In this document: in pieces, positions 1 to 7,542 of the stretch
How positions within the stretch are numbered: position 1 is the first letter of the stretch
Layout: every line of letters begins with the position of its first letter
Source of the DNA: a virus
Length of the DNA stretch: 34,021 bases
Strand: one strand, 5' to 3'
Virus record (IMG/VR): IMGVR_UViG_3300006620_000109
Coordinates: 1-34,021 of that record
The notes under the pieces: model-generated
Database searches by the model: none
The model's input: the letters and a program-made list of their open reading frames with translations, nothing else
What the model was told of the DNA's origin: nothing
Program-made: the position numbers and the translations under genes

Positions 1-334
1 TGGATCTACCCGGTATATTACCATTTCCACCCCACGAAAGACTATCTAATTGAGCATAACCTGAGCTAGTACCACCGCCCGTGCCACAGGCCTGTGCTGA
101 CCAAATAGTATTGCTAAAAGGATTAGTCACAGTAAAACCGTGATAACCGACTGCGTTATCTGTTAAAGACGAAATATTCAATGTGCCATAAAGCGTGTTT
201 GAAGTATTGGTATCTGCAGTGCCATACATCTTTGCAAGACCTTGACGAATTGTCATAGTCGTAGCGCCATCCTCGACAGTAACACTATTCTTATTTGAAT
301 AACCTGTTAGCTTATCTGTTTTTACTTCACTCAT
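1..334 (-). CDS. Tail fibre module, C-terminus cut by window edge
   Basis: This is the 5' 111 codons of a gene that runs off the left edge. The product starts MSEVKTDKLTGYSNKNSVTV and continues with a segment (LNISSLTDNAVGYHGFTV) that matches the receptor-binding-type module in the two upstream fibre genes. The ATG overlaps the TGA of the upstream gene (ATGA), and a GGAGA Shine-Dalgarno motif sits inside the last codons of that gene. A role in host recognition as a distal tail fibre or adhesin piece is inferred from these repeats and from the neighbours. The later part is rich in Gly, Ser and Thr. The product type is fairly clear; the exact fibre is not. Confidence 0.75.
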   Translation of the reverse strand, partial: MSEVKTDKLTGYSNKNSVTVEDGATTMTIRQGLAKMYGTADTNTSNTLYGTLNISSLTDNAVGYHGFTVTNPFSNTIWSAQACGTGGGTSSGYAQLDSLSWGGNGNIPGRS

Positions 335-723
335 GCCAAATCTCCTGCAACCATACTTGCTGCGTACATTATATCTCTATTAGCATTAGTATTCATGATC
401 CGACAGTTGATACTAAAAGATGTACTGGTATGTGCCTGAGCGGTTGGAGCTCTTCCTTCTACACCATAGTTACCACCACTTTCGTTTTGAGGCTGGCCCG
501 AACCCGCAACGGCATAATCAGCACCACTCATATTATTAGTAAAAGACTTTGTTGTTTGACCAGCCGCAACATCAGTCGTAGAAGATTGATTAAAACTCGA
601 AACGGACGGGTGGCCAGTCGAATCTTGGTCAACTTCAGAAAACATTTTTAAAGCGGCCTGCTTTGTGAAGGTAATAGGTCCACCATTAGTGTGTTCAATA
701 GAATTTGCTCTTAGTGTACTCAT
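331..723 (-). CDS. Small tail fibre module protein
   Basis: A 130-residue protein. Its N-terminal part (TFTKQAALKMF) resembles the TMTIRQGLAKMYG segment of the next gene, and its middle (KSFTNNMSGADYAVAGSGQ) matches the NNFTNNMNNANYSV segment of the gene at 1031-1744. It ends in VAGDLA, identical to the end of that gene. The N-x-F-x-x-x-M-x-x-x-x-Y-x-V pattern is typical of phage fibre tip domains. It overlaps both neighbours by ATGA, so translation is probably coupled. No clear Shine-Dalgarno precedes its own ATG. The function is inferred to be a virion adhesin component. Confidence 0.75.
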   Translation of the reverse strand: MSTLRANSIEHTNGGPITFTKQAALKMFSEVDQDSTGHPSVSSFNQSSTTDVAAGQTTKSFTNNMSGADYAVAGSGQPQNESGGNYGVEGRAPTAQAHTSTSFSINCRIMNTNANRDIMYAASMVAGDLA

Positions 724-1034
724 ATCGTTGTCAAAGTGCCTCCGCTCAATACTGTCAATATTACACCAGAATCTACAGTCATAGGCCCAATCATCATTGC
801 GTTTGAATTACTATCTATTGTTACGTTTGCTGTAATATTCTTTGCTGTTACATGGATTGGTTCGGTCACAGTCGTCTTCGTATTGATTGTCGAAAATTTA
901 CCAGCAGTAATAGTGTCAGCAGTAATCGTACCGCTTAACTGCCCGCCAAATGTGATGTCTCCACTACTATCTAGTGTGATCGAAGCAGTGCCTCTATCTG
1001 GATACTCTAATTTTTTTACACCAATTGTACTCAT
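720..1034 (-). CDS. Small tail fibre module protein
   Basis: A 104-residue protein starting MSTIGVKKLEYPDRG. An upstream in-frame codon at 1061 would add nine residues, but the ATG at 1034 overlaps the upstream TGA and has an AGGAGA motif 7 bases before it, so it is preferred. The N-terminal half is related to the start of the gene at 1031-1744 (IGxKKxxxPxGTxA, then GxITF). The C-terminal half (NVTIDSNSNAMMIGPMTVD) is related to the end of the gene at 1744-2079. It therefore looks like a fusion of two modules found separately next door. Probable fibre or adhesin piece made of beta structure. Confidence 0.75.
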   Translation of the reverse strand: MSTIGVKKLEYPDRGTASITLDSSGDITFGGQLSGTITADTITAGKFSTINTKTTVTEPIHVTAKNITANVTIDSNSNAMMIGPMTVDSGVILTVLSGGTLTTI

Positions 1035-1744
1035 GCTAAATCTCCTGCAACTTGACACCATGCCGTATTTGCATCATTTGGTACTGTGGCAAAGTGACAG
1101 TAATAACCAATCGCGGATGTGCTATAAGCATCAGCATTATCAGTATGCACTGAGCCGGCATCATTGTAACCGCCACCATCCTGCTGAGCCAGTGTAACCG
1201 AATAATTTGCGTTATTCATATTATTAGTAAAGTTATTACCAGTGATTCCTACACCACCATCAGTTAAGCTACTTATATTATAACTATCTTCAATGGCGTG
1301 TGGGTTAGCAGTTTGCTGAACACTACTCCAGGATTTGATACTGCCTTGCGTGAAATTAACTTTGTCGACTCCGCCTCCTTCACTCCTGCCTTTCAATATA
1401 CCTTCATATTCAATTCTTAAATTAACCGTGCTACTATCCTGAAGAAAATATGTATCACCATTAATATTATGGTTTTTAACAGATAAATGACCAGCATTTG
1501 AAATACCAAAGGTAGCCAGATTACTGTTTTCATCTGTTAACCTTAGTGGCGAAGCATCACCGGCTGCGCTTGTCCCATAAGCTGTGATTCCGCCATCGGC
1601 AAAAATTCTACCGGCAAATGTAGAAGAATCTGTAGATGCTGATACGAGCTTTTGATCAAAGGTGATCACACCAGCAGCATTAACTGTCAGAGCACTTGTG
1701 CCATTTGGGTGTTGTATCTTTTTTATGCCAATAGCGCTAGTCAT
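1031..1744 (-). CDS. Tail fibre protein with receptor-binding-type C-terminus
   Basis: A 237-residue protein. The N-terminus (IGIKKIQHPNGTSALTV) is shared with the next gene. The middle (about residues 60-110) is Asn/Ser rich. The last 100 residues carry the YNISSLTDGGVG and NNFTNNMNNANYSV motifs of the fibre tip module and end in VAGDLA. The final codons (GCAGGAGATTTAGC) double as the ribosome binding site of the following gene, whose ATG overlaps this TGA. The start ATG overlaps the upstream TAA (TAATG) and has no obvious Shine-Dalgarno of its own. Probably a distal tail fibre subunit; identity with a named T4 protein is not claimed. Confidence 0.78.
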   Translation of the reverse strand: MTSAIGIKKIQHPNGTSALTVNAAGVITFDQKLVSASTDSSTFAGRIFADGGITAYGTSAAGDASPLRLTDENSNLATFGISNAGHLSVKNHNINGDTYFLQDSSTVNLRIEYEGILKGRSEGGGVDKVNFTQGSIKSWSSVQQTANPHAIEDSYNISSLTDGGVGITGNNFTNNMNNANYSVTLAQQDGGGYNDAGSVHTDNADAYSTSAIGYYCHFATVPNDANTAWCQVAGDLA

Positions 1745-2079
1745 TAGAATACCATAAACGTTCCGTTGATTGTTATTGTTACGCCAGAATCTACATCAAT
1801 TGGTCCTACGACCATAGCGTTTTCGTTTGAGTCTACCGTCACATTTGAGGATACTGCATTAGGATTAAATTTAAATCGACTATCTACAATTCCTATTACT
1901 GAAGCTGAATCAGCGCCGCCTGCTGCAGACCTTGCACCAACATAGTCAGAGTCAACTAGATTAGTAATTGCTCTTCTAATCTTCACGTTACCGGGCTTAG
2001 ATATACGAGCTTCTAAATTATTCTCAAGCTCATCAATAGCCGGTACACTTATATTTCCACCTTTAATTTTTGTAGCCAT
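1744..2079 (-). CDS. Small virion/tail fibre protein
   Basis: A 111-residue protein starting MATKIKGGNISVPAIDE. Residues 42-50 (VDSDYVGAR) are a further copy of the nonapeptide repeat that fills the larger upstream fibre protein. The C-terminal third (NVTVDSNENAMVVGPIDVD) matches the C-terminus of the gene at 720-1034. It links to both neighbours by TAATG overlaps, and an AGGA motif lies about 10 bases before its start. The context and shared modules indicate a fibre component. Confidence 0.72.
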   Translation of the reverse strand: MATKIKGGNISVPAIDELENNLEARISKPGNVKIRRAITNLVDSDYVGARSAAGGADSASVIGIVDSRFKFNPNAVSSNVTVDSNENAMVVGPIDVDSGVTITINGTFMVF

Positions 2080-3407
2080 TACGCGCTAGTCCTAATTGCT
2101 CTAAGCTTTACACTAGTATTTGTATAAGTCGGTGTGAATTTTAATCTTACTAAACTTCCACTAATATCTGCATCAAATGAACCTAAATTCGAATCAAGCA
2201 ACAGTTGAGCGTACGTAGTCATAGCAACCGTTGTTCCATTATGTGTAAGTAATATCTCTTCACTATGGTATTTATTATCAGAATCATGTTCAATCTGCGC
2301 GATATATTTCGTAGTCCTATACAAAGTTTTAGTAAATGTATCAACGATTTGATTTGCAGTAGTTGCAGTTAAATCTGAGTCGACTGCTGATATTAAGTTC
2401 TGAGCAATGACATCGCTGTGAACTCTCATTTCAATTTCGTCACCAGTTTCTGGTGCAGAATCAAGAATGATATTCGATCCTGATAATGAATAACTATTAA
2501 CGTGTTGCGCTACACCGTTGATCGTAACAATTACTGAATTTTCTGAACCGGAAGCTGGAGCTTCTGATAGAGTAAATGAAACAGTACTGCTATCACCGGT
2601 GTATGAATTAACTTTGATTTGATTGACTGCGCTGCTTCCACTGCCGCCACCACCGGCCGGCGCCCTTAGTGTAACATATGCGCTATCAACGGTCGAAGTA
2701 ATTAAGGCGATAGTCGCCGCAGAATCAGTACTTGCTGGTGTTCTTGCAGTTATGTAAGCGCTGTCAACTAGACTTATTACTTCGCCAGAATCCATAAAGC
2801 GATAGCCGGATAAAGCAGAGTCAATGAATATCTTTTGTCTTGATTGGACGTAGGCGTTATCTACGGTACTTGTTATGAGAGAAATAACTGCTGAAGAATC
2901 TGTTGCAGATACTCTGGCGTTAATATAAGCCGAATCGATGAGACTTATTGCACTGGCCGAGTCAAGTGCAGGCGTAGTCAAATCAATATTAGCTAGTAAA
3001 GACGTGCCACCGGAATCAAGATATGTCGCTTGAGGTTGAAGCCGCACGGCTCCATTCTGTGATACAACAGAAAACGTAAATTTCTGATAGTGTGATAGAC
3101 TCGAATCCTGATTTAAGATAGGAAACGATGAAGCAGTTCTATTCAGGACATAGTCGGAGTCAACAATAGAAGTTACTTGAGAGGAATCTAGACTTGCGAC
3201 TCTTGCATTAATATAGTCTGAGTCGATTGTAGTGGTGACTAAAGAGCTAGTACTCGCTGAATCAATAAAGGCTTTTATACCATTTGATGCATCTTTATAG
3301 AATAACCGGCCATCAGCATAGTTGATAGCCAGTTCGCCATAAGCCAGATCAGATGATCCAGGAACCCTCCCGACAACGGAGGATTTCTTGAGTTTAATAT
3401 CTACCAT
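2079..3407 (-). CDS. Tail fibre protein with repeated DSxY units
   Basis: A 442-residue virion protein. The first 50 residues (SSDLAYGELAINYADGRLFY) are the short attachment-type N-terminus widely seen in marine phage fibre proteins. Residues 61-248 contain six copies of a nonapeptide of the form (V/I)D(S/N)(A/D)Yxxx R. A Gly-rich linker at 251-258 follows, then a beta-rich domain (about 263-340) with TINGVAQ, typical of fibre domains. Asp-Ser occurs 19 times, far above chance. It has an AGGA ribosome site and lies behind a 54-base gap that contains only weak hairpins. The role in host adsorption is inferred. Confidence 0.8.
   Translation of the reverse strand: MVDIKLKKSSVVGRVPGSSDLAYGELAINYADGRLFYKDASNGIKAFIDSASTSSLVTTTIDSDYINARVASLDSSQVTSIVDSDYVLNRTASSFPILNQDSSLSHYQKFTFSVVSQNGAVRLQPQATYLDSGGTSLLANIDLTTPALDSASAISLIDSAYINARVSATDSSAVISLITSTVDNAYVQSRQKIFIDSALSGYRFMDSGEVISLVDSAYITARTPASTDSAATIALITSTVDSAYVTLRAPAGGGGSGSSAVNQIKVNSYTGDSSTVSFTLSEAPASGSENSVIVTINGVAQHVNSYSLSGSNIILDSAPETGDEIEMRVHSDVIAQNLISAVDSDLTATTANQIVDTFTKTLYRTTKYIAQIEHDSDNKYHSEEILLTHNGTTVAMTTYAQLLLDSNLGSFDADISGSLVRLKFTPTYTNTSVKLRAIRTSA
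2664..3227 (-). repeat. Six protein-level DSxY nonapeptide repeats in fibre gene
   Basis: The encoded copies are IDSDYINAR, VDSDYVLNR, IDSAYINAR, VDNAYVQSR, VDSAYITAR and VDSAYVTLR at residues 61, 82, 157, 182, 214 and 240 of the 442-residue protein. A seventh, VDSDYVGAR, is in the next gene at residue 42. The DNA of the copies has diverged more than the protein, which suggests selection on the peptide. Confidence 0.8.
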
Positions 3408-3461
3408 CTTTAGTCCTTAATAAAGGATGCCCTTCACGAGTAAAAACTCAGGCTAATATTC

Positions 3462-4901
3462 TTAGTATGTACCACCGTCTAGGTCAAATATCGATACCAG
3501 TCCAGCAGTAACTGTCATTTGATCAGAGTCAAAGTTAGCAGCACCACGATTTGTTACTGTTGCAACTTCAACATCTACTTGTAAAGTATTTGCAGCGTCA
3601 TCATATGTCAAGTCAATAGCTTCACCGGCAAGTAAAAGATTACTTAGCCTGTCATCAACTCTCTCGTCTGTGTAGTATAGGTTTGTAGAACCTTCAGACA
3701 GATTATCGGTGGTGAAGTTAACTAGATGGTTTCTAATACTACCTAGAGGTTTGTTAAGATCCCATGTATCGGTGACTGAATTGTAAATGATACTAGCATT
3801 AGCACCTTCTACAGAAATACCTGCACCGTTGGCAGCTGCAGAATCCGAAGCGGAATCTGCTAGAGTAATAAGCTTATCATTAACTGTAAGCTCTACCGAA
3901 TTGATTGTCGTAGTTGTACCTTCAACAACCAAGTTGCCTAGAATAACTAGGTTGCCAGAATCACCGACAGGATATGGATTGATGTAGAGATAACCTGATG
4001 CATCAGTTGAGCTCAGAGTATTTCCATCCATCTTCAAATTATCTACTGTCAAGCTTGACAGGCCGGTTACATCCGAATCAAGGATAATCGCTACCTGATT
4101 GTCGGTAACGGCTGTTGTAATATTAGTTGATCCTTGAAGTGTTAGTGTATCTGATAGAAGAGATACGGTATCTGTTCCACCATCACCAGCGATTGAAAGG
4201 TTGGTAGCAACGGCTACAGAACCAGCAGAATCCAAAGTACCTTGTGAATTAACAGTAAAGACTGGAATCTGAGTGGTTGAACCGTACGTGCCTGTTGCTA
4301 CGCCCGTAGGATCGAGCTCAATAGTAACAGTAGTTCCAGCTCTGCGAGTACCAATCTGTGTACCGCCATGAATAATGAGATCGGAGTCAGCAAGATTAAT
4401 TGTACGAGCTTGACCGGAATCAGTTTGAATTTCTAGAGTTTTCGTAGCGCTGGCATTATCTACGTATGCTTTTGTAGCAGCGTCTTGAGCGCTTGATGGA
4501 TCTGTAACATTTGAGATAAGAGATGTGCTAGCATTAATAAAACCAGCACCATTTGGATCAAGGACAATATTTCCATCAGTGTTTGTAGACGAGATAGTAT
4601 TACCATCAATAGTAATATTATCTACATTCAATACATCAATTTTACTGGAAGCATCGACAACAATAGCACTTGATGCAGTAAGAGTACCAGCAACGTGATC
4701 CAACATATTGGCGAAAAAAGCACCGCCAATAACTTCGATAGTAGTTGCATTTCCGGAACCGTCATCTCCTTTACCGAAGTAAAGCCTGTCGCCTCCGTTT
4801 GCTTGGGTACCGGTACCAGCGGAGTAGGAAAGTTCTCCTGATTTTAATGACCCGGGAGCGCTGGCACTGGTCGATCTTTTAATTCTGATAATAGTGGCCA
4901 T
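3462..4901 (-). CDS. Marine T4-like tail fibre repeat protein
   Basis: A 479-residue fibre protein. The N-terminus (RIKRSTSASAPGSLKSGELS, then GDRLYFGKG and HVAGTLTASSAIVVD at about residues 69-83) is the conserved attachment region of many marine T4-like fibre proteins. Two repeats of the form DNITIDGNTISST / DNLKMDGNTLSST, with an LDPNGAG or INPYPVG follow-on, lie in the middle. A trimer-type segment (ATKAYVDNA) lies near residue 143. The C-terminus (LYYTDERVDDRLSNLL) is also common in such fibres. The start overlaps the upstream TAA (TAATG) and is preceded by GGAGG. It very likely forms part of a long, mostly beta fibre. Confidence 0.85.
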   Translation of the reverse strand: MATIIRIKRSTSASAPGSLKSGELSYSAGTGTQANGGDRLYFGKGDDGSGNATTIEVIGGAFFANMLDHVAGTLTASSAIVVDASSKIDVLNVDNITIDGNTISSTNTDGNIVLDPNGAGFINASTSLISNVTDPSSAQDAATKAYVDNASATKTLEIQTDSGQARTINLADSDLIIHGGTQIGTRRAGTTVTIELDPTGVATGTYGSTTQIPVFTVNSQGTLDSAGSVAVATNLSIAGDGGTDTVSLLSDTLTLQGSTNITTAVTDNQVAIILDSDVTGLSSLTVDNLKMDGNTLSSTDASGYLYINPYPVGDSGNLVILGNLVVEGTTTTINSVELTVNDKLITLADSASDSAAANGAGISVEGANASIIYNSVTDTWDLNKPLGSIRNHLVNFTTDNLSEGSTNLYYTDERVDDRLSNLLLAGEAIDLTYDDAANTLQVDVEVATVTNRGAANFDSDQMTVTAGLVSIFDLDGGTY

Positions 4902-5161
4902 TAATAATTGCCTCCGTTTATGTCTTGTTTCTCAAGAAATATTGTAGCTTCAAAGTTTCCGGAAGTTGCGGAATATACTAACATCGATCCATCTACCTTT
5001 CCACTGGTATCTACTCCAAGTAGGTTGTTAATACTCGTCGATCCAGAGCTTACATTTCTAACTGGCCGACCTACAACAACTCTTTTAACCTGCGTTGTTT
5101 GTCCTACACCCCTAACCGTTTTTACCTGAGTAGTCTGGCCAGTTCCAATTCTAATAGCCAT
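4901..5161 (-). CDS. Small virion-associated protein
   Basis: An 86-residue protein starting MAIRIGTGQTTQVKTVRGVG. It carries a short internal duplication (GQTTQVKTVRGV / GQTTQVKRVVVG). The C-terminal half (LGVDTSGKVDGSMLVYSAT) resembles the segments that precede fibre repeats in marine phage structural proteins. It has a GAGG ribosome site and lies between the 116-residue gene and the large fibre gene, so it is probably a connector or fibre base piece. No named family was recognised. Confidence 0.65.
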   Translation of the reverse strand: MAIRIGTGQTTQVKTVRGVGQTTQVKRVVVGRPVRNVSSGSTSINNLLGVDTSGKVDGSMLVYSATSGNFEATIFLEKQDINGGNY

Positions 5162-5164
5162 ATC

Positions 5165-5515
5165 TTACCTCGTTACGGACGGAGTGACTGTAATCTTACC
5201 CTCTAAAATTCTCTCAATGATCGTGTCACCATCACTATCAGCAAAAGAAAGTTCAACATCATAAACATATCGACCAGCTTTGAGAGCGTCTGTTTGAGCA
5301 TTTGTCAATGTAATAGTGCAGATACCTCGAACCGCGTCTGCTACAGTAGTGACAAAGGATGTAGTATCTGCGCTGTCACTACTATAAGTTTTTTTCAATT
5401 TTGCGGTGACTGTATGATTTGTCAAATTCTTGACTGAACCATCCGTATCAACTAGATGCAATTCAATAGATGCATCAGCACCTTGATCTATAGTAATATC
5501 TTCGTATTGGGCCAT
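5165..5515 (-). CDS. Virion protein with Ig-like/BppU-type beta domain
   Basis: A 116-residue all-beta protein, first gene behind two late promoter cores. The pattern ITIDQGADASIELHLVDTDG, then TNHTVTAKLKKTYSS, a GICTITLT turn and AGRYVYDVEL, ending in a LEGKITVTP strand, is that of the small Ig-like domain found in phage baseplate and fibre-base proteins such as the BppU N-terminal domain. That assignment rests on pattern, not on a database search. It probably sits at the baseplate-fibre junction, consistent with its position at the head of the fibre gene cluster. Confidence 0.7.
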   Translation of the reverse strand: MAQYEDITIDQGADASIELHLVDTDGSVKNLTNHTVTAKLKKTYSSDSADTTSFVTTVADAVRGICTITLTNAQTDALKAGRYVYDVELSFADSDGDTIIERILEGKITVTPSVTR

Positions 5516-5542
5516 TTACAAAATACTCTTATTTGTATTCTA

Positions 5543-5550
5543 TATTTATA
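5543..5550 (-). promoter_or_regulatory. T4-type late promoter core (TATAAATA)
   Basis: The minus strand reads TATAAATA, the T4 late promoter consensus recognised by the gp55 sigma factor and the sliding-clamp machinery. It ends 28 bases before the ATG at 5515 and so would drive the tail fibre cluster. It is one of two such cores 25 bases apart. Confidence 0.65.
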
Positions 5551-5572
5551 AAAATAGATATCAGATCTATTT
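5550..5572 (-). terminator. Weak A/T hairpin with T tail at operon end
   Basis: Directly at the stop codon of the last radical SAM gene, the minus strand has arms AAATAGAT and ATCTATTT around a 5-base loop, followed by two more Ts. The stem has only one G-C pair, so termination would be weak. The left arm overlaps a late promoter core, so the symmetry may partly reflect the promoter. Confidence 0.3.
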
Positions 5573-5575
5573 ATA
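5568..5575 (-). promoter_or_regulatory. Second T4-type late promoter core (TATAAATA)
   Basis: The minus strand reads TATAAATA across the stop codon of the radical SAM gene at 5571, 25 bases upstream of another copy. Both face the tail fibre genes. The A/T-rich context makes chance possible, but two perfect cores in the only sizeable gap in this part of the window argue for function. Confidence 0.5.
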
Positions 5576-6677
5576 CTAATTTGCGCTTTGGAATCTTTGA
5601 ATCTGCAGAAGAAACGCATGTTTCTGTAATACATGGCATAGGTTTTTCAAATAATTTAAAGCCTTTATCGATATAACCTAGTGGTTCGTCACTACAAGAG
5701 TAAGATCTTTTGATACTGCCGTCAGGCTCTCGAATAATAATAGACCTATAACCGGACTCACAAGTCCAACCACTAAACTTATTGAAATTAAAAGTATTGA
5801 AGCGTTCTGCTTGATCCATATAGTATTTTTTTCCACTAGCATCTTCTAACTCTACTTGCATATGTTGAGGGATGCCAGTTTTTTCATAACGTAAATCAAG
5901 CTCCACTTTGGGTCTGGGTCTTCTGATGAGTTTTTTTGTATCGGTAAAGCCTCGTTGAGGCATGCCGTTGCGTAATCGTTCAAGCATGCTATCAGTATAG
6001 CCATCAACAATAAAACTAGCAGTAGGATCAGACTGAGGTTTAAGAGTGACATTGATTCCTCTTTCATGGAAGTACAGCGCGTCCTCCCAGCATTGTTCAA
6101 ACTTATCCGGCAGCATAACTTGATTGATTGTAACTTGAATGTCTTGGCTCTGGCAATATTCTAATTTGTCGGCAAACTCCGCAACTTTCTCTTGTGTATC
6201 TACATGTTCTCTATGACACGAGGCTGTGATACTTGACCTGTGAAACCTGCTACAAATCGCAGCGTATTCTTCAAACCATTTCATCTTGCGTGAAATGTTA
6301 GAAGTCATGTGTACTGAATGATAGTTACAGTTAGGAACATCATCAGCTAAGTATTCCATAATCTCTAGATAGTCTGGATGGAAAGTTGGCTCACCACCAG
6401 AGAATGAAAAATGAAATGAATTGTAATTATTAGCACGTGATTGACGTTTGATTTCATCGATAGTCATTAGAATCAAGTCAATAGTGCGGTGATCTTTCTT
6501 GCGGCTTGAGGCGTATGGCCAGCAATATGAACATGAGTAATTACAAAATCTTCCTAGTAACCAACTGACCGTAAACAAATCACGGTGCAGCATAGTCCTT
6601 TGTCCTACGCTTACAATATTGTCAAATGGTATTTGAGTAAAGTCATATTGGCTCCACTTCAAATCAGTCGTAGACAT
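5571..6677 (-). CDS. Radical SAM protein with C-terminal twitch/SPASM-like domain
   Basis: A 368-residue protein, last gene of the radical SAM operon. The [4Fe-4S] motif CNYSCSYC gives Cys45, Cys49 and Cys52, and GGEP at 94-97 is the SAM-contacting motif. The C-terminus has GWTC (Cys306) and Cys328, Cys349 and Cys354, fitting an auxiliary iron-sulphur cluster. The segment between Cys306 and Cys328 has the strand-turn pattern of SPASM/twitch domains (IIIREPDGSIKRSYSC). The C-terminal layout is close to the gene at 17406-18539. It overlaps the upstream SGNH-like gene by 14 bases. Family members generate a 5'-deoxyadenosyl radical and often act on peptides; the substrate here is unknown. Confidence 0.9.
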   Translation of the reverse strand: MSTTDLKWSQYDFTQIPFDNIVSVGQRTMLHRDLFTVSWLLGRFCNYSCSYCWPYASSRKKDHRTIDLILMTIDEIKRQSRANNYNSFHFSFSGGEPTFHPDYLEIMEYLADDVPNCNYHSVHMTSNISRKMKWFEEYAAICSRFHRSSITASCHREHVDTQEKVAEFADKLEYCQSQDIQVTINQVMLPDKFEQCWEDALYFHERGINVTLKPQSDPTASFIVDGYTDSMLERLRNGMPQRGFTDTKKLIRRPRPKVELDLRYEKTGIPQHMQVELEDASGKKYYMDQAERFNTFNFNKFSGWTCESGYRSIIIREPDGSIKRSYSCSDEPLGYIDKGFKLFEKPMPCITETCVSSADSKIPKRKLV

Positions 6678-7542
6678 AGCTTTGTTCAGACGCAGGCCTG
6701 TCCTTATTTAATTCGCGATGATATGCATTGATGAATTCAGCAGCAATCAGCTGATGCGCCTTTTGATTAGGGTGGTTATCTTTTTCGGAAATAAACATGT
6801 GTTCGTACTTATGATAGCCTGACTCGCTGTAATCAAAGAAATTTCTCTCAATTTTATTTGTCATATTCTCAATGTACTGATAGTATTTTAGATCTTTACA
6901 GACTTCAAATAACTTCTCTCTTAGTTTTATTCTTCTGCTTGACATTACATCATATGCTTCAACTCCTTTGTGAGGATCGACGTGTGTTACTGCTTCAGCA
7001 CCCATAATAGTATTTAATGCAGTACCATGAATGATAGTAATTCCTTTCATCTTACAGTATTCGTCAAGTAAACAAATTGTTCTCAATGATTCTAACACTA
7101 CAGTTGCATATACATTCATTTCTGGATCTAAGTTGTGTACTACGGTAGTAGGATACTCAATATTCTTTTTAGATATAAAATTAAGTCTTTCAGAAATATA
7201 CTTTTCTACTGAAGCTTTTGTCAATCTAGATTCATTAGGTTCTCTGACCCAGTTACCGCTCTTTCCTAGAACAATGTTATCAAGCCCAAAAATGCTCGCT
7301 CTACAAGCTTGTGACCAGTATACAAATACAATGATTTCTCTATCCAGATTTTCATTGATTGTATCAAAAACCTGATTAGCTATAAACTGATTTCCAGCTC
7401 CTCCAGTTCCTCGATTAATCACATCCCAATCCATGAACTCGGCTGCAATAGATGACCACACGTTGATACCATTTTCGGTATAGCCCGGTTCTAAAGCATC
7501 AGTCCAACTGCAGCCTGCAGTAACAAGAAGTGGCTTAGTCAT
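6664..7542 (-). CDS. SGNH/GDSL-like hydrolase superfamily protein
   Basis: A 292-residue protein. The N-terminal GCSWT (residues 10-14) has the position of the GDS nucleophile block with Ser12. NRGTGGAGN at 43-51 fits the oxyanion Gly and Asn blocks. DNHPNQKAH near the C-terminus (Asp255, His257) fits the catalytic His block, although the Asp is two residues before the His rather than the usual three. SGNH proteins are esterases, acyltransferases or sugar O-acetyl-modifying enzymes. The start overlaps the carbamoyltransferase stop (TAATG). In this operon an acyl transfer to, or removal from, a decoration is plausible but inferred. Confidence 0.75.
   Translation of the reverse strand: MTKPLLVTAGCSWTDALEPGYTENGINVWSSIAAEFMDWDVINRGTGGAGNQFIANQVFDTINENLDREIIVFVYWSQACRASIFGLDNIVLGKSGNWVREPNESRLTKASVEKYISERLNFISKKNIEYPTTVVHNLDPEMNVYATVVLESLRTICLLDEYCKMKGITIIHGTALNTIMGAEAVTHVDPHKGVEAYDVMSSRRIKLREKLFEVCKDLKYYQYIENMTNKIERNFFDYSESGYHKYEHMFISEKDNHPNQKAHQLIAAEFINAYHRELNKDRPASEQSYVYD

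Noticed and set aside
736-1197. Plus-strand frame of 153 codons with hydrophobic runs
   Set aside because: Antisense shadow of two fibre genes that share modules with their neighbours; the frame has no start signal.
3420-3450. Small inverted repeats (GAGT/ACTC and CCTT/AAGG) in the gap before the 442-residue fibre gene
   Set aside because: Only four paired bases each and no suitable T run, so neither terminator nor operator is supported.
5852-6100. Minus-strand frame with a leucine-rich stretch resembling a membrane helix
   Set aside because: It lies out of frame inside a radical SAM gene with intact conserved motifs, and has no separate ribosome site or promoter.
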